Shown piece by piece: positions 47,587-51,613 of a stretch of DNA of 51,613 nt (the first letter of the stretch is position 1; each line of letters opens with the position of its first letter). The notes under the pieces are model-generated. The model saw only the letters and a list, made by a program, of their open reading frames with translations, made no database searches and was not told where the DNA came from. The position numbers and the translations under genes were made by a program. This stretch comes from a virus. The stretch spans positions 1-51,613 of the IMG/VR virus record IMGVR_UViG_3300014501_000026; one strand, written 5' to 3'.

Positions 47587-48576
47587 ATGGCAGCTCCGAA
47601 TGATGGTGCGCAATCAATCCTGGCGGTGGCTTGCCGCATCTCCGCCCTCGACGTCAACGGGTTCCCCCCTGTCGGTGCGAACGCGTATACGACCGACACG
47701 CTGATCAAGGCCACGTTGTCGCCGGTCACCGAAACGGGCGTCGAGATTGTCACCGTCGGAGCCGATGGCAACCTTCACGGCACCTACAAGCACGGCGACA
47801 TGATTAAATACTGGACGATCGCGCTCGACCTCGTGGCGCCCGACCCGAACCTCGAAAACCTGCTCTGTGGCGGGACGATCCTCTCCGACACCGGGACCGC
47901 GCTGGTCACCCCGACCACGCTGGCGACCACGCCGGCGATCACCGGCGGTTCCCTCGCGGCAGGCACCTACGACTACCGGCTCACCGCGTGCAACCAGTAC
48001 GGCGAGACGTTGGCCGAAGCCGAGGTTCCTGCGGTCGTCGCGTCCGGGGTTGCCGGCTCAGTCGCCTTGGCATGGAGCTCCACGACCGGAGCGGCGTACT
48101 ACCGGGTCTATGGCCGGACAGCGGGCGCCGAGCAGTTCTTGTTCCAGACCACCGCGCTCACCTGGACCGACACCGGCCTCATCGTTCCCAACGGTGCGCT
48201 CCCGCTTGCGAACACGACCGCGGGGCCGGGTGCAGGCGTGGGCTACCAGGACCCGCCGCTCGGCATCGTCGGCAACCCGAACATGGTGTCGGTGGAGTTG
48301 TGGGCGCAGGCGTGGGTGAAGAACGCCCAGGCGACCAGCCTCCCGTTCTGGCGCTACGTCTTCCCCGGCTGCCGGGCCTTCCACCGCGAGGCGTCCGACG
48401 TCAACGCGGCTCGGTTCGTCAACACCTACTCGGGTCTGATGATGGAAAACCCGAACTGGGGATCAGGACCGATGGGCGACTGGGAGTTCGATTCGAGCCG
48501 CGTCAGGCAACGCGCGCGCTGTGGCTCCGAAACCGTCCCGCCGGTCGGGTTCGCAGCCGTCGCAGAAACGAACTAG
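47587..48576 (+). CDS. Probable major tail (tube) protein with an inserted Ig-like domain
   Basis: A 329-residue protein; ATG 47587 has AAGGAG upstream. The N-terminus ('ACRISALDVNGFPPVG', 'TGVEIVTVGADGNL', 'IALDLVAPDPNLENLLCGG') follows the pattern of actinophage tail tube proteins. Residues 105-215 are the same beta domain as in the previous gene ('GGSLAAGTYDYRLTACNQYGE', 'GSVALAW'), probably displayed on the tail surface. It precedes the connectors here, an unusual order, so the tube call is tentative. Confidence 0.55.
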   Translation: MAAPNDGAQSILAVACRISALDVNGFPPVGANAYTTDTLIKATLSPVTETGVEIVTVGADGNLHGTYKHGDMIKYWTIALDLVAPDPNLENLLCGGTILSDTGTALVTPTTLATTPAITGGSLAAGTYDYRLTACNQYGETLAEAEVPAVVASGVAGSVALAWSSTTGAAYYRVYGRTAGAEQFLFQTTALTWTDTGLIVPNGALPLANTTAGPGAGVGYQDPPLGIVGNPNMVSVELWAQAWVKNAQATSLPFWRYVFPGCRAFHREASDVNAARFVNTYSGLMMENPNWGSGPMGDWEFDSSRVRQRARCGSETVPPVGFAAVAETN

Positions 48577-48592
48577 ACGGTACCTGATCGCG

Positions 48593-48598
48593 TAGCCT
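48593..48598 (+). promoter_or_regulatory. Possible leaderless -10 (TAGCCT)
   Basis: TAGCCT lies 7 nt before ATG 48606 within TCGCGTAGCCTG, similar to the sequence before the endolysin. There is no Shine-Dalgarno site before this ATG. No -35 is evident. Confidence 0.3.
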
Positions 48599-48605
48599 GG
48601 GCGCT

Positions 48606-49451
48606 ATGACCTCCGGCCTACGGACTGCACCCAATGTGCCCTGGGTGGCAGGGTCGGACATCCTCACGATCCCGCCTCCCTCGGGCGTGGTCATCTCGAG
48701 CGACCTGGCCGAGGAGTTCGCCTCCATCGCGAGCGAACTGCTCTACATCGCCTCGGGTCGACAGTTCACCGGGGTCACCGGGCCGGTCACCGTACGTCCG
48801 TTATCGCGCCCGGTGGACATCGACACGCGTGGGTTTCGCTTCGGCGGCTTCGGCAGCTACGACGGGTCCTGGGGCGTGTGCATGGCCGGCATGTCTGCCG
48901 ATGGCATCTCGTCCCACTACGGCTGCTCGAACCCGCCGGAAATCGAACTGGGTGCGTACCCGATCATCGGCTCGACCATCGTGGTCCTGATCGATGGCGT
49001 GACCATCCCGACCGACGAGTACGAGCTCGAGGACTTCCACATCTTGAAGCGGATGAGGGTGAGCGCGTCCGCGTCCCCGACCGACCGATATGGCTGGCCA
49101 ACTTGTGCGATCATGGACCTCCCCGACACCGAGCCGGGCACCTTCAGCGTCACCTACTCCTACGGCGTCGCGCCCCCGGTCACCGGCGTGCGCGCAGCCA
49201 AGCGCCTCGGCTACGAACTGGCGCTGCACGAACTGGGCAAGTCCACGATCTTCGCCCAGCGCACCAAGTCGGTCACCCGGCAAGGGGTCAGTGTGGAGAA
49301 GAACGACCCGATCGACCTGATCATGGTGGGCCGCACTGGCATCGTTATGGTCGACCTGTTCGTAAAAGGCTTTAATCCGAGCGGCTCGACCTCACCGACG
49401 ATCGTGTGGAGTCCCGATAGCAGCCGCGCCCGTCGCACCGTCAGTAGCTAG
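48606..49451 (+). CDS. Head-to-tail adaptor
   Basis: A 281-residue protein with the actinophage adaptor pattern: 'LAEEFASIASELLYIASGRQF', 'GSTIVVLIDGVTIPTDEYELED', 'GTFSVTYSYGVAPPVTGVRAAKRLGYELAL' and 'RTGIVMVDLFVKGFNP'. It would bind under the portal ring and receive the tail. The position between tube and terminator genes agrees. Confidence 0.7.
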   Translation: MTSGLRTAPNVPWVAGSDILTIPPPSGVVISSDLAEEFASIASELLYIASGRQFTGVTGPVTVRPLSRPVDIDTRGFRFGGFGSYDGSWGVCMAGMSADGISSHYGCSNPPEIELGAYPIIGSTIVVLIDGVTIPTDEYELEDFHILKRMRVSASASPTDRYGWPTCAIMDLPDTEPGTFSVTYSYGVAPPVTGVRAAKRLGYELALHELGKSTIFAQRTKSVTRQGVSVEKNDPIDLIMVGRTGIVMVDLFVKGFNPSGSTSPTIVWSPDSSRARRTVSS

Positions 49452-49475
49452 CATCGTCCCAGACAAGGAGCCACC

Positions 49476-49853
49476 ATGCCCAAGCCCACCCCAGCGCCAG
49501 AACCCGAAGCTAAAGCGTTCGATCCGTTCGGCCCTGTGATCGCCAAGATCGAATCCGACGTCGTGCTCCCGATCGAGCGATTCGTCGGCAAGGCGGTTGG
49601 GGCCACCGAAGCCGAGGTGTCCAAACTGAAGGCGTGGTTCGACGGGCTGTCCGGGGCCGAGCAGAAGGGCTACGTCGATTCCCTCAACGGCAAATCGGCT
49701 CGGGACCTTCGGACCGACCTCGACGCCCGATTGGCACCAGACGCCGCTGAATCGCCCCAGGAGGGCACGAAAGCCGAGGACGGGGCACCTGCCGCCGGCG
49801 GCATCCCCGGACCCCCTGCGGTCGATTACAGCATCCCGACCCCCGAGGCGTAA
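49476..49853 (+). CDS. Acidic protein carrying a capsid-like peptide
   Basis: A 125-residue protein; ATG 49476 has AAGGAG upstream. A Pro-rich start, a helical middle ('IERFVGKAVGATEAEVSKLKAWFDGLSGAEQKG') and a disordered acidic region end in GGIPGPPAVDYSIP, identical to capsid residues 250-263. It could be a joining or scaffold protein that uses the peptide as a docking site. No other homology is recognised. Confidence 0.6.
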   Translation: MPKPTPAPEPEAKAFDPFGPVIAKIESDVVLPIERFVGKAVGATEAEVSKLKAWFDGLSGAEQKGYVDSLNGKSARDLRTDLDARLAPDAAESPQEGTKAEDGAPAAGGIPGPPAVDYSIPTPEA

Positions 49854-49855
49854 TC

Positions 49856-50362
49856 GTGGGGGCCAAACTGGCCGATCTGCCTGGGGCCGCGAACTCCCTG
49901 CTCGGGCTGATCCAGTCGGCCCTGGAGCTGTACGAGGTCCCGATCCCCACCGACGCCGACGGAACCGAAGTCGTCTACGTCTCACCAGGGGCGGAGTTCG
50001 CGTGGGACGGACCCTCGCTCGTCGTCTGCCTCGGTGCCCTCAACTGGGCCATCCCTGGTGCGGCGTCTGGGACCTACGAACCCTTCGCCGCGATCGTTTC
50101 TCGCGCGCAGTTCATCATCTGGTTACTGCGCGCGGTATCAGTGGAGCAGGACGCCAACACCCCGTCGATGGGCGACATCGCAGCCGACGCCGCGGTGTCC
50201 TTCGCCGACGCGACCGGGATGGCGCAGGCGATCTTCGAGGTGTTCAGCGAGTACCAGTTCGTCGATCAGGGGGTCCCGTTCATCATGCAGGGCATCGAGC
50301 TCGTCGGCCCCGAAGGTGGCTTGGCCGGGGTGAAGGCGACGATCGAGGTGCTCCTCTCGTGA
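49856..50362 (+). CDS. Probable head-tail connector or tail terminator
   Basis: A 168-residue protein from GTG 49856. It has an N-terminal helix, a beta core ('GPSLVVCLGALN', 'RAQFIIWLLRAVS') and a helical end, resembling tail terminator or connector proteins of actinophages. Position between adaptor and gp10-like protein supports this. The exact role is inferred. Confidence 0.55.
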   Translation: MGAKLADLPGAANSLLGLIQSALELYEVPIPTDADGTEVVYVSPGAEFAWDGPSLVVCLGALNWAIPGAASGTYEPFAAIVSRAQFIIWLLRAVSVEQDANTPSMGDIAADAAVSFADATGMAQAIFEVFSEYQFVDQGVPFIMQGIELVGPEGGLAGVKATIEVLLS

Positions 50363-50739
50363 GCGCGACGATCAAATGGGACCAAGGGGCTATCGCTAAC
50401 CTCCTCTACTCGCAGAACGGCGACGTCGGAAAGTCCCTCGCCATCCGCGCCCAACGGGTACAGGACGGCGCTCGATCCAAGATCCACAACCGCACCGGAC
50501 GGCTGGCCGCGTCGATCACGAAACGGTGGACGACGGTCGGCCCGAACCTCGCCATCCAGGTCGGTTCGTGGACCTGTCCGTACGCGCTGTTCGTGGAGAT
50601 GGGCGCTGGCCCCCATAACATCCCGAACGCCTTTGGTTGGGGGCCGAACTTCGGCACTCACGGGCGCTTCAACGGCAAGTTCCACCCCGGCAACAAGGCC
50701 CAGCACTTCCTGTCCGATAGTCTGCCGCTTGCCCTCTGA
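50359..50739 (+). CDS. HK97 gp10-like head-tail joining protein
   Basis: A 126-residue protein from GTG 50359 (4-nt overlap). The pattern 'DGARSKIHNRTGRLAASI', 'YALFVEMGAGPHNI' and 'GNKAQHFLSDSL' is characteristic of HK97 gp10-like proteins, which join head and tail or complete the tail end. Length matches the family. Confidence 0.75.
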   Translation: MSATIKWDQGAIANLLYSQNGDVGKSLAIRAQRVQDGARSKIHNRTGRLAASITKRWTTVGPNLAIQVGSWTCPYALFVEMGAGPHNIPNAFGWGPNFGTHGRFNGKFHPGNKAQHFLSDSLPLAL

Positions 50740-50753
50740 TCCCAAGGAGAACC

Positions 50754-51350
50754 ATGCCTGAACTGAACCCGACCGTTGGCGACCTCGGCGACCTGACCCC
50801 CGAGCAGCTCGAGGAGAAGCTTGGCCCGAAGGGAACCGTCCACCTGTTGAACGTGACCTCCTACGACGCCATCGCCACCTGGCCGGTGATGGACGAAAAC
50901 GGCGACGACGTGCTTGACGATGACGGGGAGGTCAAGCTGGCTCGGCATAAGTACGTCGACACGTTCCACGTCATCTGTGACATCCGCGTCGAGAAGGTGG
51001 TCGTCGCCCTGAACAAGATGACCAAGCACCGTGATCCTGAAACGGGGAAAATGGTGGTCGATGACCGAGCGCAAGCCGAGGCGGGTGCGCGCATGATCGT
51101 CGGCGTCGTCATCCCTTCCGAGCGCCAGGAGTTCCTCGACCTGCTCGATGATCCCGACCGCGCCTTTGCCGATGACTGGTTCGACGTCACGGCCCAATGG
51201 GTCCTCGCGACCTTTGAGGAGGAGGCAGGCCGCCCTTTGGAACTGCCCGGTGGCTCCTCGAATGGGAACGGCAAACACGCGCAGACACGACGGGTCGAGC
51301 ACGACGGGCGGGTATCACACTCCGAACTCTCCCCCTCTCCGAGCACCTAG
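50754..51350 (+). CDS. Tail assembly chaperone (short product)
   Basis: A 198-residue protein; ATG 50754 has AAGGAG upstream. It is the first of the two chaperones that coat the tape measure during tail assembly. 'PELNPTVGDLGDLTPEQLEE' and an acidic core fit the family. The last 35 residues after the slippery site are low in complexity, as is typical of the unshifted product. The slip site CCCTTTG is at 51233. Confidence 0.8.
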   Translation: MPELNPTVGDLGDLTPEQLEEKLGPKGTVHLLNVTSYDAIATWPVMDENGDDVLDDDGEVKLARHKYVDTFHVICDIRVEKVVVALNKMTKHRDPETGKMVVDDRAQAEAGARMIVGVVIPSERQEFLDLLDDPDRAFADDWFDVTAQWVLATFEEEAGRPLELPGGSSNGNGKHAQTRRVEHDGRVSHSELSPSPST

Positions 51351-51580
51351 ACGTACTGGAGTCATTCTTCATCGACGATCTGGTCGCGTGGCAGCCGATC
51401 GAGGCGCAGATGGAAGGTGGCAAGCCGCGGAACCGTTGGCAGCTCATCGAGTGGTTCGAGGAAGCCATCTCGCTCCCGTCTGATCCCGAGGAACGCCAGG
51501 CAGCATTACGCGCCAACTGGGGCCGTGCAGAGGCAGAGGCAGAGGGCTGGCCGGATGACGACGGCTGGTCGGACGACTAG
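51218..51580 (+). CDS. Tail chaperone extension reached by -1 frameshift
   Basis: A 121-codon open frame, one base back from the 50754 frame, with no credible start codon at its head. Shifting at CCCTTTG joins residues 1-162 to 113 further residues ('TARWLLEWERQTRAD', 'DVLESFFIDDLVAWQPIEAQM', 'WQLIEWFEEAISLPSD'), giving a 275-residue G-T type fusion. The product guides the tape measure; the ratio of both forms is set by slippage. Confidence 0.75.
   Translation, partial: GGGRPPFGTARWLLEWERQTRADTTGRARRAGITLRTLPLSEHLDVLESFFIDDLVAWQPIEAQMEGGKPRNRWQLIEWFEEAISLPSDPEERQAALRANWGRAEAEAEGWPDDDGWSDD
51233..51239 (+). promoter_or_regulatory. Programmed -1 frameshift site CCCTTTG
   Basis: In the 0 frame the bases read C-CCT-TTG, exactly the X-XXY-YYZ pattern. 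After slipping, CCC and TTT re-pair and reading continues in the 51218-51580 frame. No obvious pseudoknot was found by eye downstream. Confidence 0.75.
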
Positions 51581-51606
51581 GTAATATCTGGGGCAGACAG
51601 CCTTGA

Positions 51607-51613
51607 GTGGACC
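51607..51613 (+). CDS. Possible tape measure start crossing the window end
   Basis: GTG 51607 follows an in-frame stop (51604-51606) and, if the last base joins base 1, reads straight into the tape measure frame at base 3. The joint protein would begin 'MDPQVGPIIAGM'. It depends on the window being circular. Confidence 0.4.

Overview
This 51.6-kb, GC-rich window looks like a nearly complete or complete genome of a siphovirus of an actinobacterium. It carries head, tail, lysis, recombination, replication and packaging genes in dense head-to-tail order on the + strand, with one exception (7118-7837, minus strand). Host clues are the many GTG starts, leaderless-type promoters (TAnnnT about 7-9 nt before a start codon) and TTGTCCACA DnaA boxes. 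No integrase, DNA polymerase, tRNA gene or lysogeny repressor was recognised, so lifestyle is open. The last coding stretch (tail chaperones, ending 51580) would run directly into the tape-measure frame open at base 1, so the two ends probably join.

Layout. 1-7121: tape measure C-terminal part, minor tail/baseplate proteins, a tail collar fibre and a modular tail protein. 7118-7837 (minus): a lone secreted glutamic-peptidase-like gene with its own promoter. 7924-12212: lysis region with GH25 endolysin, several membrane proteins (holin candidates), a papain-like protease, a phospholipase-D-fold protein and an Ig-like protein, closed by a strong hairpin at 12252-12291. 12324-20366: early region with YqaJ exonuclease plus Rad52/ERF-like annealing protein, a replication initiator with a structured leader, HNH nuclease, Holliday-junction-resolvase-like nuclease, ParB-like protein and an ABC-ATPase/GNAT fusion. 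20424-30513: accessory region of small genes, including ASCH, a pentapeptide repeat protein, a Mom-like protein, a Dam-type methylase, many zinc-ribbon proteins and three paralogous genes joined by repeats that contain DnaA-box-like words. 30510-51580: packaging and virion genes: small and large terminase, portal-MuF fusion with an intein, prohead protease with a second intein, decoration/fibre proteins, major capsid protein, probable tail tube, connectors, and tail chaperones with a -1 frameshift.

Regulation. A 16-bp palindrome (CCCTA-N6-TAGGG) occurs at 7859, 12324, 20424 and 20885, with a degenerate copy at 18356. The four good copies each lie just upstream of an extended -10 (TGnTAnnnT), which suggests a phage-specific regulon. 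Several genes are linked by micro-ORFs of 9-18 codons that overlap both neighbours by ATGA/GTGA, suggesting translational relay.

The most interesting candidates are the palindrome regulon, the possible DNA-modification set (ParB-like, ABC-GNAT, Mom-like, Dam, ASCH), the DnaA-box repeats at gene boundaries, the two inteins in adjacent head genes, a 14-residue peptide shared by the capsid and a connector-region protein, and a hairpin-closed noncoding element at 42029-42139. All calls were made by reading the sequence; no database search was run.
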